64,000 nucleotides of DNA from Rhodococcus qingshengii JCM 15477 (GCF_023221595.1 NZ_CP096563.1:1036501-1100500); one strand, 5' to 3'. Positions 45,122 to 55,109 are shown, counted from the first letter of the stretch. The notes: generated by a model not told the origin, from the sequence alone. A program made the numbers and translations.

Positions 45122-46543
45122 TCAAGCCACTCGCTTGGCGGTGCGGCCGCCGAATTCGAGCATCACGGCGCGACCGGTGTCGTCGGTGACGAAGCGTCCC
45201 AACGCCCGGGTGGTGTCGGCGCGCGCAGCGAAGTCACGGTCGTTGAGGAAGGCGATCGGGATTGCCGGCGGCCAGACGATGTCCTCGTATTCACCGAGAT
45301 CCTGCGCGCTGCCCATCCGGATGCCGATTCCCTCGTCACCGGGGGCGACGGTCATCGTCAGTGAGCCGGCCTGATACTTGCCCAGGACTGCGTCGACGGC
45401 AGCGGGTTCGGGCTCGACCACGTCGAGGGATGCCGGCGTGGGTAGTTCAGTGAGGTTGGCCATGCACCAGTCGACGATCTTCTTGCCGATTCCGCCGCCG
45501 AGGGCGTTGGTCAGCACGGTGACGGCGAAGTTCTTCTCGGGCACTGTCATGAACTCGGAGACCTGGAGGTTGCTCACGTTTCCGCCGTGCCGCACTACCT
45601 GTGTGGTTCCGTATCGAGTCAACAGCCATCCCAGGCCGACTTCTTCGAACATCATCGCGGCGGGACGCTGCGGCTTCTGCATCAACAACCGGGTGGACTC
45701 GTCGAGCGGTTGTCCTTCGCCGGGGTGTTCGCCAGACAGTGCGTAACGTGCCCAGACGAGTTGGTCTCGCACCGAGGACCACATTCCGCCGCAAGGGATC
45801 ATGCCGCGGTCCAGCCCGGTTTCGTTGGACACGAACGGCACACCGTCGCGGATGTAGTGACCGAGTGCGAACCGGTGGGTCATCACGTCCCAGGGCAGGA
45901 AGGCCGAGTTCTTCATGTCGAGGGGGTCGAGCACGCGCTGCTTGACCAGCTCTTCGAAGGTCAGTCCGCTGATCTTGGCCACGACATGTCCGGCGAGAAC
46001 GAATCCGGAGTTGCTGTAGGAGAAGACTTCTCCGACGGGAAATTCTTGTCGCAGTTCGTTCAGCCGTGAAACCGAGCGTCCCAGGGCGTCTTCGCCCCAG
46101 CCTGCCGAGAGGCCCGCGTCGCCGGTGAATCCGCCGGTGTGGGTGAGGAGGTGACGCATCGTGACTGTGCGCGTGGCTGTTTCGTCGGCGAAGGTCAGTT
46201 CGGGGACGTACTCGACCAACGGGGTGTCGAGATCGAGTAGGCCGTCCTCGACGAGTGCCATCGCGGCTGTTGCGGCGAACACCTTTGTGGTGGAGCCGAT
46301 CATGAACATCGTCTTGTCGGTGACCGGGAGTTGGGTTTCGACGCTCTCGATGCCACTGGTGACGACGATGTCGTTGTCGCCGTGAACGATGCCGACCGAG
46401 ACGCCGGGGATGTTCGCCTCGACCCTCCACTGATCGACGAGTTCTTGAAGCTGTTCTTGCATCTTTGATTCCTCGAGTTCGCTGGCGTTCTGTGTTTCGG
46501 CGTTTTGTGTTTCCGTCATCGTATGTGTATCGGTCATCGTCAC
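45122..46543 (-). CDS. Serine hydrolase of the class C beta-lactamase / S12 family
   Basis: A 473-residue cytoplasmic S12 hydrolase: SxxK in MIGSTTKVFAAT near residue 87, the YxN-type motif FSYSNSGF near 172, and the third-element His in VVRHGGNVSN near 318. A C-terminal lipocalin-like extension (VLGKYQAGSLTMTVAP) is typical of the D-aminopeptidase/esterase group. There is no signal peptide; the first 25 residues are a polar, repetitive TETQNAETQNA stretch. GTG 46543 overlaps the preceding gene's stop by four bases (GTGA), so it is coupled to the S9-S12 protein. S12 members include D-aminopeptidases, beta-lactamases and esterases; the substrate here is unknown. Confidence 0.88.
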   Translation of the reverse strand: MTMTDTHTMTETQNAETQNASELEESKMQEQLQELVDQWRVEANIPGVSVGIVHGDNDIVVTSGIESVETQLPVTDKTMFMIGSTTKVFAATAAMALVEDGLLDLDTPLVEYVPELTFADETATRTVTMRHLLTHTGGFTGDAGLSAGWGEDALGRSVSRLNELRQEFPVGEVFSYSNSGFVLAGHVVAKISGLTFEELVKQRVLDPLDMKNSAFLPWDVMTHRFALGHYIRDGVPFVSNETGLDRGMIPCGGMWSSVRDQLVWARYALSGEHPGEGQPLDESTRLLMQKPQRPAAMMFEEVGLGWLLTRYGTTQVVRHGGNVSNLQVSEFMTVPEKNFAVTVLTNALGGGIGKKIVDWCMANLTELPTPASLDVVEPEPAAVDAVLGKYQAGSLTMTVAPGDEGIGIRMGSAQDLGEYEDIVWPPAIPIAFLNDRDFAARADTTRALGRFVTDDTGRAVMLEFGGRTAKRVA

Positions 46544-49500
46544 GCGTTAACCCGTGGTAGGAAGCGGAATCCGACGTACACTCCGTCTCGGTGCGGCCGT
46601 ACCGTCGTCCAACCGGCGGCCCCGGGTTGACGGGTGGTCCAGGTCCCCGGGATCTGCGACGGTACGAGAGTGGCTACCGTTGCAGGCTTCTTCGGAGCTG
46701 TTTCGTCTTCCTCGGGATTCGGGATTACGTCGCCGATGACGGTGATCACGGCCTCGTCAGCGGACTCTCCACGACGGAACTCGATTGCTATTCCGCCCGA
46801 GCTGTACTTTCCCAGAACCGAATCCGGAATCGACTCCACACTCGCGGGGTTCGGGGCGAGGGCTTGCGGAGGTTCGAGTCCGACCAACGCGGCCGCGGCT
46901 TCGGTGAAGAGATCACGGTAGAGGCCGTCGGCCTTGCCGCCGCTGGTCAGCAGTGCGATCGCGACATTGTGGCGGGGGAAGATACGCAGATATGCGTGCT
47001 GCCCGATGGTGCTGCCGTCGTGCCCGAAAATCTCTTCGCCCGACCAGGTTTCGTGGAACCAGCCCAAGCCCCAACCCGACTTGTCCGGGAACAGTTCGCT
47101 GATGTCGATTTCGGGTGTGCGCATCGCGGCGGCCGATTTTTCCGACACTATCCGTACGCCGTCGACGCTCTGTCCTTCGAGAAGACCGAGTTCCGCGAAC
47201 GTGAGTAGATCTCCGATGCTGGCAGTGATGCAGCCGGCGGGCCCCATCGAGCGGGTGATCGGCCAGACGGGCATCACGACGGAGTTCCCCGTATGACCCG
47301 CTGCCACAGAGTATCTCGGTGTATCCCCGGTCAACGTGAGTGTGTGCGCGAGGCCGAGCGGATCGATGATCCGCTCCTTGAGGATGTCGTCCCAGATGCC
47401 GCCGCGAAGAACCTCGACGATACGAGCTGCAAGGACGTACGCGGAGTTCGAGTACGCGAAGCCGTCCTCGAGTGGATGAACCTGACGGAAGTCACGCAGG
47501 CCCTCGACGTAGCGTTCGACGACGTCGTCGCCGCGACCCTTGTCGATGAACAGGTCACCGTCGATTCCGTTGCGATGGTTCAGAAGTGCGCGAACCGTGA
47601 TGCGGGCAGCTGTTTCCTCGTCCTGCAGTGCGAAATCGGGCAGGATCGACCGGACGGTCGCGTCCAGGTCGAGCAAGCCTTCGTCGACAAGCTGCATGAC
47701 CAGCATCGCGGTCCATACCTTGGTGATGGATCCGATCTGGAACAGGGAGTCGGTGGATACCTCGACCCCGGTGTCTGCGTTGATCACGCCGGAAGCCACC
47801 GTCGTACGGGTGATTTCCTTGCCGCTGGAATCGAGTGTGAGAATACCGAATTGAGCACCGGTGACGCCGTAACGCTCACACAGTACGTCCAGTGAGCGCT
47901 TCCACGCGTCGGCGCCGGCAGATGCATTGGCCAGGCCGGTCTTGGGCAGCTTCGCGGAGGTGTATCGCTTCACCCACTCGATGAGCCGCGTGCTGTAGTC
48001 GATTCGGTGCGAGATCGAGCCGTTGACGAGGAACCCGTGGCTTGCACCGGGATACGCCACCAGTCGGGTGGGTACATGCTGCTGGCGCAGTGCGGCGAAC
48101 CAGGCCTCGGCCTGACCCAGCGGGCACCGCTCGTCCGACTTTCCGTGCAGGATCAGCGTCGGGGTCACCACATTCTTCACGGCGGCGAGCGGTGAGGCTG
48201 CCAGCAGCCCCGCGGAGTTCTCGGGAACAGTCGTGCCGGTGGCGAGTGACGCGAGGTGCGGACCGAAATCGCAGACTCCGGCCATGGCGTTGAAATCGCA
48301 GATCAGCCCGCCGGCAACTGCAGCGGCAAAACGATCCGTCGCGGACGTCAGGTGACACGTACTGTATCCGCCGTAGCTGTACCCGGTGATCGCCAGACGG
48401 TCCCCGTCGACAAGTCCCTCGGCGACAAGCGCGTCGATCGGCTCGAGGAAGTCGGCTTGGTCGGAGGTACCCCAGGCGCCGTTGACGGCGTACATGAAGT
48501 CTGCGCCGTACCCGTCCGACCCACGTGGATTGAGGGTCAGGATGCGCCAACCCTGGGCGGCGAGAACCTGGTGGGCGGGGTGATAGGTATCTGCAACGCC
48601 GGTCCACGCGTTGTGCGGTCCGCCGTGAATGTCGAGCAGAAGAGGTGCAGCGCCACTGGTTTCGGGAGCGGACAGCAACCAACCATGCACGGTGCGGCCG
48701 TCGGAGATGGTGAACTCGCGTTCCTCGGCGGCAAACAGTGTCACCTCGGGGAGTGCTTCTGCGGTGAATTTCGTCAGCGTGGTGACCGCGCCGCTGTCGA
48801 GATCGACGAGTGCGACCTCGCCGAAGGACTGCTGCGTGGTGACGATGACGGAGGCGACGCGGGCGTCACGGGCAACGGAGAGCGCCGAGACGACCTCGTT
48901 GGGATTGGCGACGAGGGATCGAGAGGTGCCGGTTTCGATGTCGGCCGCGTACAGATGCGTCCATCCACGATCGCGTAGGCAGAACACGATTTCGTCGCGA
49001 GTATTCGACAGTGCCGGTGTGCCGCCGGGGTAACCGGGTGCACCGGGCATCACGTTGCGATCGAGATGAGCTGTGAGGGTGACGTCGACCGGTGTCTCGG
49101 TTGGGCCGGGGACGGACAGCCGGATCAGGTCTGCAGTTCCGACACGGACCTCGGGAGTGCCGATGGCGACGACCGAATCTCCCTGCGGATGCCACAGTGT
49201 GGAGCCCTGCACTCCGGTGGCATGACCGAGTCGCTGCGGGGGAACCGACAGATCGTCGACGAGGATGCGGTAAGCGCTGAACGTGAGGTTCAGATCGCTG
49301 TCCGGTTCGAGATTCGCGGTGAAGGCAAGGGCCGTGCCGTCGGGCGACCAGGACGGAACGTCGGCATTCCAATCACCGTCGGTGAGCCGTCGAACTGCCT
49401 TCGTCTCCAGATCGACAGTGTGAAGGTGGCGACGGAAGGTGCCGAGCCAACCGGCACCGTCCACCTTGTATCCGAGTCGGTCGGTGACGATGGGAGCATT

Positions 49501-49908
49501 CGGATCGGCGGAGTCCGAGCGTGAGACCACAGCGGCGAACGCGATGGCATTTCCGTCCGGGCTCCAGGCTGCTGCACCGGCGCCGAGGGGGAGTGATGCT
49601 GATGTGGTGAGAGTTTCGGCCTCGCCACCGGCGAGCGGGATCAGGTGCAGCTGCGCGGAGTCGCCGACCTTACGCAGGAAGGCAATCGAGGTTCCGTCCG
49701 GAGAGAACCGAGGGGCAGAATCGGCGGGCCCTGCGGTGAGGCGGCGAGCCTGGGAATCGCGGGACACCGCCCAGAGCGATGTAGTTGCCTTTCCAGCAAC
49801 AATTTCCGAGCGAACGAAGACGACCACGGTGCCGTCGGGAGAGATTGAGGTCTCAGTGGGTGTGACCACACGGTGGAGGTCGTCGAGAACAAATGGACGG
49901 TCAGTCAT
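46540..49908 (-). CDS. S9 prolyl-oligopeptidase-like and S12 serine hydrolase fusion protein
   Basis: A 1122-residue protein with two complete serine hydrolases. Residues about 1-400 form a beta-propeller of TolB/DPP-like blades (repeated FSPDG, WSPDG). Residues about 400-650 are an S9 alpha/beta-hydrolase with Ser near 509 in GYSYGGYS, Asp in HGKSDERCP and His in GASHGF, as in acylaminoacyl peptidases. From about 690 on comes a second, S12-type domain with SxxK in IGSITKVWTA (near 727), FAYSNSAY, FGHDGSTIG and the lipocalin-like tail VLGKYSSGG. No signal peptide is seen. The gene lies between an orphan peptide-binding lipoprotein and a second S12 hydrolase. Both domains keep their catalytic residues, so it may process peptides in two steps. 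Confidence 0.9.
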   Translation of the reverse strand: MTDRPFVLDDLHRVVTPTETSISPDGTVVVFVRSEIVAGKATTSLWAVSRDSQARRLTAGPADSAPRFSPDGTSIAFLRKVGDSAQLHLIPLAGGEAETLTTSASLPLGAGAAAWSPDGNAIAFAAVVSRSDSADPNAPIVTDRLGYKVDGAGWLGTFRRHLHTVDLETKAVRRLTDGDWNADVPSWSPDGTALAFTANLEPDSDLNLTFSAYRILVDDLSVPPQRLGHATGVQGSTLWHPQGDSVVAIGTPEVRVGTADLIRLSVPGPTETPVDVTLTAHLDRNVMPGAPGYPGGTPALSNTRDEIVFCLRDRGWTHLYAADIETGTSRSLVANPNEVVSALSVARDARVASVIVTTQQSFGEVALVDLDSGAVTTLTKFTAEALPEVTLFAAEEREFTISDGRTVHGWLLSAPETSGAAPLLLDIHGGPHNAWTGVADTYHPAHQVLAAQGWRILTLNPRGSDGYGADFMYAVNGAWGTSDQADFLEPIDALVAEGLVDGDRLAITGYSYGGYSTCHLTSATDRFAAAVAGGLICDFNAMAGVCDFGPHLASLATGTTVPENSAGLLAASPLAAVKNVVTPTLILHGKSDERCPLGQAEAWFAALRQQHVPTRLVAYPGASHGFLVNGSISHRIDYSTRLIEWVKRYTSAKLPKTGLANASAGADAWKRSLDVLCERYGVTGAQFGILTLDSSGKEITRTTVASGVINADTGVEVSTDSLFQIGSITKVWTAMLVMQLVDEGLLDLDATVRSILPDFALQDEETAARITVRALLNHRNGIDGDLFIDKGRGDDVVERYVEGLRDFRQVHPLEDGFAYSNSAYVLAARIVEVLRGGIWDDILKERIIDPLGLAHTLTLTGDTPRYSVAAGHTGNSVVMPVWPITRSMGPAGCITASIGDLLTFAELGLLEGQSVDGVRIVSEKSAAAMRTPEIDISELFPDKSGWGLGWFHETWSGEEIFGHDGSTIGQHAYLRIFPRHNVAIALLTSGGKADGLYRDLFTEAAAALVGLEPPQALAPNPASVESIPDSVLGKYSSGGIAIEFRRGESADEAVITVIGDVIPNPEEDETAPKKPATVATLVPSQIPGTWTTRQPGAAGWTTVRPHRDGVYVGFRFLPRVNA

Positions 49909-49962
49909 GTAGATCCTTCGAATCGGAGAAATAGATGCAGACGTAAAGCTTTGTCTTCCGGC

Positions 49963-51573
49963 TTATTTCAGAACGCGAACGCCAGGGCCGGCCAGGGTGC
50001 CGCCAACTGGTGCATACAGGGCCGTTGCGCCGTTGAAGAACATGAAGTTCGGCGACGTGGACACCGGAATGACGTCGGACGAGGTGAACAGTGCTTGTTC
50101 CGCTTCCTTCCACACCGAGCAGGATTCCTGCCCGGGCAGAACCGAGGCCTTCGCCGCCAGTTCGGCGTACTTTTGATTGTCGATCGATGCGAAGTTGACA
50201 CCCGACGGTGGGGTGGGGCCGGCGAAGTACGGAACGAAGATGCTGGGGGTATCGCTCTGGACGGTCAGTCCGATCGAGATCGACCATGACGTCAGGTCTT
50301 TCGCTGCGAATGTGTTGGAAATGATGAAGTTGTTGTCACCACCACGAAGCTCTACCTTCGCGCCGAGCTCCTGCCACTGCTTCATCGCGTATTCTGCTGC
50401 TGCAGAGGTGGTGTCGCGGTAGTTGGCAAAGATGACCGTCAATTGCAGCGCTTGACCGTCCTTGGTCAGGACACCGTCGGATCCGGGTTTCCAACCGGCG
50501 TCCGCAAGAGTCTTTTTCGCAGCGGCCATGTCGAACTTCGGAACTACACCGGTGACGCTGTCGAAGTCACACGCCCGCGGATCGACTACTGCCAGTGCCG
50601 TAGCTCGTGAGCCTTTGCCACCGGTGTTGATGTCCGTGTAATCGTCGAGATCGATCGCTTGCACGAGTGCGGTGCGTACGGCTTCGTCCTTGGTGGGGAG
50701 AGCCGCATTGTGGTTGAAGATGAACTGTCCGCTCAGGGTGTTGGACGTCATCGACTCGAGGCCTGAAGCTTCCACACGTTCGATATCCGCGCCGGCAACC
50801 GGGGCCGCGTTGACCGTTCCGGTGAGGACGAGATTCGCCGTCGTCGCGGCGTCGGTCACGACCTTGATCGTGACCGTCTTGGGCACTCCGAGCGTGTCCG
50901 ACGTGGTTTCGCCGTTCGGCCCCCAGTTGTATCCGTCGCGGCGTTCGAGCGTGACGTGATCGTTGGCCACTACTTCGGTGATCTTGAACAGTCCGGTTCC
51001 GTTGCTGCTGCCTCGAACACTGGCAGGGTCGTCGAGGGCTGCCTGGCACGCCATCTTGAGAGCGCCGATGCGCTCGAGGAGGAAGGGCGCGGGTTCCGTT
51101 GTCTTGATCGTGAGCTCGTCACCATCAGCGGTTGCTACCGCAGTTTCGGGTACGGATGCTCCCAACCACGGCGAGCCGTTGGTCGTGTCGACGACCCAGT
51201 TGATGTTGTTTGCCGCTGTCTGGGCAGTGAAGGTCGTGCCGTCTTCACACGTGATCCCCTTTTTGAGGGTGAAGTTCAGCGAAGTTCCGTTCTCGCTCCA
51301 TTTTTCGGCCAGATACGAGCCCGCTGCGCGGGTTTTGGGGTCGATGGCCAACAACGAGTCGTTCGTATAGCTGTTGATCGCCTGCGTGGCAGTCAGATTG
51401 GTGATCAGGGGATGAAGGTTGCCGGGATCGGTGTTCACGATCGTGGTGAAACTGCCGTCCTTCGCGTAGTCGCCGGAAGAATTGCCGCCAGGATCAGAGG
51501 TGCTTCCGCACGAGGCAACCGTGAGAACGCCGATCGTGACCAGAGCCGCAGTGGGCACTGAGCGAGCTTTCAT
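49963..51573 (-). CDS. Orphan peptide-type ABC substrate-binding lipoprotein, family 5
   Basis: A 536-residue solute-binding lipoprotein of the Opp/Dpp class. MKARSVPTAALVTIGVLT leads to the lipobox VASC. Segments INSYTNDSLLAID, KWSENGTSLNFTLKKGITC and WKEAEQALFTSSDVIPVSTS fit the family. ATG 51573 is preferred because AAGGTG lies just upstream; GTG 51582 is possible. No permease or ATPase is linked; the next gene in the same direction (54 bases away) is the S9-S12 fusion. The binding protein may therefore feed a transporter encoded elsewhere, with the hydrolases degrading the imported peptide. Confidence 0.9.
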   Translation of the reverse strand: MKARSVPTAALVTIGVLTVASCGSTSDPGGNSSGDYAKDGSFTTIVNTDPGNLHPLITNLTATQAINSYTNDSLLAIDPKTRAAGSYLAEKWSENGTSLNFTLKKGITCEDGTTFTAQTAANNINWVVDTTNGSPWLGASVPETAVATADGDELTIKTTEPAPFLLERIGALKMACQAALDDPASVRGSSNGTGLFKITEVVANDHVTLERRDGYNWGPNGETTSDTLGVPKTVTIKVVTDAATTANLVLTGTVNAAPVAGADIERVEASGLESMTSNTLSGQFIFNHNAALPTKDEAVRTALVQAIDLDDYTDINTGGKGSRATALAVVDPRACDFDSVTGVVPKFDMAAAKKTLADAGWKPGSDGVLTKDGQALQLTVIFANYRDTTSAAAEYAMKQWQELGAKVELRGGDNNFIISNTFAAKDLTSWSISIGLTVQSDTPSIFVPYFAGPTPPSGVNFASIDNQKYAELAAKASVLPGQESCSVWKEAEQALFTSSDVIPVSTSPNFMFFNGATALYAPVGGTLAGPGVRVLK

Positions 51574-51735
51574 CTGATGCACCTTTTGATCGAAGGAAGT
51601 CGTTGATCAATGTTGCGCGAGGGACGTGGCCCAGGTCTCGTTGAATCGACTCATGCTGAGCGCCTGAATCTGTCGGATCGTCACAATGGGTGGTCGTCGT
51701 TTCTTGCCGCACCACGGTTCGACTACCGTCGGAGT

Positions 51736-52896
51736 GTGCGCTCAGAATCTCGTCGATCAGATATCCAGACCTTCCATGTCATGGATGTATGGAAGGCCGC
51801 GACCGAACGTCAGCGGACACATGGTGACGTCCTGACCTTGGCGGCAGGTCAACCGTCGACGCCCGCGCCGGCACCGGTGCTACGTGCGACGCGAGAGATT
51901 CTGGGCACCGAACTACTCGGGTATACCGAGACTTTCGGGATCCTGCAGCTACGCGAGGCTATTGCGCGCTACCACAGCGAGCGATCGGGAATCGCCGTCG
52001 ACGCCGAAGACGTGGTGGTGACGACCGGTTCGTCCGGGGCGTTCACCTTGCTCTTCCTGGCCGCGTTCGACGAGGGCGACACCGTGGTGGTTGCTCGACC
52101 CGGATATCCCGCGTACCGCAATACCCTTGCCGCTCTCGGCTGCAACGTCGTCGAACTCGACTGCGGGCCGGCAACTCGATACCAGCCGACAGTGGAAATG
52201 CTCGAGGCTTTGCCGTCGCCGCCTGCCGGTCTGATCGTCGCGAGCCCGGCAAATCCCACGGGCACGGTGATCTCGCCCGAGGAGCTCGCTGCATTGGCGA
52301 CGTGGTGCGAGCAGCACGGAACTCTTCTGGTCTCGGACGAGATCTACCACGGCATCGGATACGGCGATCAGCACACGTCGAGCGCCTGGGAGACCTCACG
52401 CGAATCCGTCGTGATCGGCTCGGTGTCCAAGTACTTCTCGATGACGGGTTGGCGACTCGGGTGGATGTTGGTGCCGACCTATCTTCGGCGCCCGCTGCAG
52501 AGACTCGCGTCGAACATGACCGTGTGTCCGCCCGCGATCTCTCAGTACGCCGCCGTCGAGGCATTCTCGGACGAGGCGAAGGTCGAGTTGGACGGGCACG
52601 TTCAGCGGTACGCCGTCAATCGTGAACTGTTGTTGACCGGGTTGCCGAAACTGGGCATCACCGAGTTGGCTCCCGCCGACGGTGCGTTCTACGTCTACGC
52701 GGACATCGGCCATCTGTGTGGCGACGAGGGCGCCGCCGCGTGGTGTGCCCGGTTGCTGACAGATATCGGGGTCGCGCTGGCACCCGGAATCGATTTCGAC
52801 ACCGTCCACGGAAACCGGATGGTCAGACTCTCGTTCGCGGGTGCGACAGCAGACATCCAGGAGGCACTGGCCCGCCTCGAGAAGTGGCTCGGGTAA
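51736..52896 (+). CDS. PLP-dependent aminotransferase, class I/II
   Basis: A 386-residue fold-type I aminotransferase of the aspartate/aromatic group. Family signs are LAAGQPSTPAP, GYTETFGILQLREAIARYH, ANPTGTV, SDEIYHGI with the PLP-contacting Asp, the PLP Lys in GSVSKYFSMTGWRLGW, and the carboxylate-binding Arg in MVRLSFA. It resembles enzymes acting on aromatic or branched amino acids. GTG 51736 gives the expected N-terminus, though the ribosome site GGAG is only one base away; longer starts add residues that look unrelated. It is divergent from the orphan binding protein and is followed in the same direction by a TetR gene. Confidence 0.88.
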   Translation: MRSESRRSDIQTFHVMDVWKAATERQRTHGDVLTLAAGQPSTPAPAPVLRATREILGTELLGYTETFGILQLREAIARYHSERSGIAVDAEDVVVTTGSSGAFTLLFLAAFDEGDTVVVARPGYPAYRNTLAALGCNVVELDCGPATRYQPTVEMLEALPSPPAGLIVASPANPTGTVISPEELAALATWCEQHGTLLVSDEIYHGIGYGDQHTSSAWETSRESVVIGSVSKYFSMTGWRLGWMLVPTYLRRPLQRLASNMTVCPPAISQYAAVEAFSDEAKVELDGHVQRYAVNRELLLTGLPKLGITELAPADGAFYVYADIGHLCGDEGAAAWCARLLTDIGVALAPGIDFDTVHGNRMVRLSFAGATADIQEALARLEKWLG

Positions 52897-52960
52897 CAAA
52901 CAGCAGGGTCTTCGAGCTGTTTCGCCATGCGGAGGTGCCCTCTGCTGGCACGATGTCGTG

Positions 52961-53566
52961 GTGTCTTCTGCAGCTACGCCCAAGGGCGAACGACGTCGCC
53001 AAGCTCTGGTGGCGTCCGCTGCTGAACTTTTGCTGGAGGGCGGGTTCGACGCCGTTCGTCACCGAGCGGTGGCAACCAGAGCTGACCTTCCACTGGCTTC
53101 GACGACCTATTACTTCGACTCACTCGACGATCTGATCGCGTGTGCCGTCGAGCTCAACGGCAACGCCGACATGGAAGCGATGCGCGCCAGAGTGGCTGCG
53201 GTGACCCAACGTCGGCGGGGCGCGGAATCAACCGTCGAACTGTTGGTCGAGCTGCTGCTCGGAGACGAAGAGAAGCGGCCGGAGAGCCGCGAGCGTTTGA
53301 TCTCGCGCTACGAACGATTCGTCGCGTGTGCCCGTCATCCCGCACTTCGTGACGTGCAGTTGCGCCTACGAGCCCAGCTCGACGACCTGTTGACCGATGC
53401 GCTTCGACGCTCGGGCCGGTCGGCTCCCGAGGGGCAATTGCGCCGTCTTGTCGCGATGGTCGACGGTGCGATGATCACGGCTCTGGGGGAGTACGACCCG
53501 GACCCACGGGGGTTGGCCAGGGGAATGCTCTTGGAATCGATCGACGTGATGGCGCCGCCGGTCTAG
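52961..53566 (+). CDS. TetR-family transcriptional regulator
   Basis: A 201-residue TetR regulator: HTH region KGERRRQALVASAAELLLEG and AVATRADLPLASTTYYFDS near residues 10-55, then an all-helical ligand domain. GTG 52961 is chosen; frames that start upstream run through the end of the aminotransferase gene. It lies 64 bases after the aminotransferase and may control it. The ligand is unknown. Confidence 0.88.
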   Translation: MSSAATPKGERRRQALVASAAELLLEGGFDAVRHRAVATRADLPLASTTYYFDSLDDLIACAVELNGNADMEAMRARVAAVTQRRRGAESTVELLVELLLGDEEKRPESRERLISRYERFVACARHPALRDVQLRLRAQLDDLLTDALRRSGRSAPEGQLRRLVAMVDGAMITALGEYDPDPRGLARGMLLESIDVMAPPV

Positions 53567-53621
53567 CTCGGTCTCTATCGGGGGTAACGGCACTGCTTGG
53601 CCCCCGTTAGACTGAGGCCTC

Positions 53622-55043
53622 GTGAGCCGCATCCCGAATGTCCTTGCCAACCGCTACGCCAGCCCGGAGCTCGTTGCTCTGTGGTCTCCCGAGTACAAGA
53701 TCGTGCTCGAGCGTCAATTGTGGGTGGCGGTGTTGCGTGCGCAGGCAGAGCTGGGCATCGACATTCCGGCCGACGCCATCGACGACTACGAGCGTGTCAT
53801 CGACAACGTCGACCTCGAGTCCATCGCGGACCGCGAGCGGGTCACCCGCCACGACGTGAAGGCACGCATCGAGGAATTCAACGCACTTGCCGGGCACGAG
53901 CAGGTCCACAAGGGCATGACCAGCCGCGACCTCACCGAGAACGTCGAGCAGCTGCAGATCGTGCGTTCTCTCGAACACGTCTACAGCCACGGCATCGCCG
54001 TCGCCGCCCGTCTGGGTGAGCGCGCTGCCGAGTACTCGTCCATCGTTATGGCCGGCCGCTCGCACAACGTCGCAGCTCAGGCCACTACCTTGGGCAAGCG
54101 TTTCGCTTCGGCCGCCGACGAGCTGCTGGTTGCACTGACGCGTCTGCGCCAGCTGATCGACCGGTACCCGCTTCGTGGGATCAAGGGCCCGATGGGGACC
54201 GCTCAGGACATGCTCGACCTCCTCGACGGCGATGCGGCCAAACTCGAGCAGCTCGAAGCGAAGGTTGCGGAGCACCTCGGATTCGCTCACGTGTTGACCA
54301 GCGTCGGCCAGGTGTACCCGCGTTCCCTCGACCACGACGTCATCTCCGCGCTCGTTCAGGTCGGCGCGGGACCGTCGTCGTTTGCACACACGATCCGCCT
54401 GATGGCCGGCCACGAGTTGGTCACCGAAGGCTTCCAGCCCGGCCAGGTCGGCAGCTCGGCGATGCCGCACAAGATGAACACCCGCTCGTGCGAGCGAGTC
54501 AACGGACTTCAGGTGATCCTGCGCGGATACGGCTCCATGGCAGCCGAGCTTGCGGGTGCGCAGTGGAACGAGGGCGACGTCTTCTGCTCCGTCGTGCGCC
54601 GCGTCGCGCTTCCGGACGCGTTCTTCGCGATCGACGGCATGTTCGAGACCTTCCTGACCGTGCTGATCGAGATGGGCGCGTACCCGGCCGTCATCGAGAA
54701 GGAACTGACCAGGTATCTGCCGTTCCTCGCCACGACGCGCGTGCTCATGGCCGCCGTCCGCGCCGGCGTCGGACGCGAGACCGCACACGAGGCGATCAAG
54801 GAGAATGCCGTCGCAGTTGCGCTGGCGATGCGTGAAGAGGGCAAGGAGCCCGACCTGCTCGATCGCCTTGCCGCCGACGACCGTTTGCCGCTCGACCGCG
54901 TTGCACTCGACGAGGCCCTGGCCGACAAGGCTGCTTTTGTCGGTGCCGCTTCGGCTCAGGTCGATGCCGTTGTCGCCGAGGTGCAGAAACTTGTCGACGC
55001 CAACCCCGAAGCTGCGGCGTACGCGCCGTCGCCGATTCTGTAA
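53622..55043 (+). CDS. purB: Adenylosuccinate lyase
   Basis: A 473-residue fumarase/aspartase-superfamily lyase that splits SAICAR and adenylosuccinate in purine synthesis. The N-terminal sequence MSRIPNVLANRYASPELV, KGMTSRDLTENVEQLQI, GRSHNVAAQATTLGKRFAS and the signature GSSAMPHKMNTRSCERVN identify it. GTG 53622 is the start. It is in the conserved order purD-purB-purC found in mycobacteria. A large hairpin follows immediately. Confidence 0.97.
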   Translation: MSRIPNVLANRYASPELVALWSPEYKIVLERQLWVAVLRAQAELGIDIPADAIDDYERVIDNVDLESIADRERVTRHDVKARIEEFNALAGHEQVHKGMTSRDLTENVEQLQIVRSLEHVYSHGIAVAARLGERAAEYSSIVMAGRSHNVAAQATTLGKRFASAADELLVALTRLRQLIDRYPLRGIKGPMGTAQDMLDLLDGDAAKLEQLEAKVAEHLGFAHVLTSVGQVYPRSLDHDVISALVQVGAGPSSFAHTIRLMAGHELVTEGFQPGQVGSSAMPHKMNTRSCERVNGLQVILRGYGSMAAELAGAQWNEGDVFCSVVRRVALPDAFFAIDGMFETFLTVLIEMGAYPAVIEKELTRYLPFLATTRVLMAAVRAGVGRETAHEAIKENAVAVALAMREEGKEPDLLDRLAADDRLPLDRVALDEALADKAAFVGAASAQVDAVVAEVQKLVDANPEAAAYAPSPIL

Positions 55044-55050
55044 GGGCTAC

Positions 55051-55101
55051 GCCCCGTGCGCCTTTTCGGTGGTCACCACTACCGAAAAGGCGCACAGGGG
55101 C
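55051..55101 (+). terminator. Large hairpin between purB and the HIT gene
   Basis: GTGCGCCTTTTCGGT pairs perfectly with ACCGAAAAGGCGCAC across about ten bases, extended by GCCCC/GGGGC with one bulged base each side. It starts seven bases after purB and its right arm ends against the ribosome site of the next gene, with no T run outside. It may be a terminator, or a processed or attenuating structure. Confidence 0.65.
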
Positions 55102-55109
55102 CGGAGACC

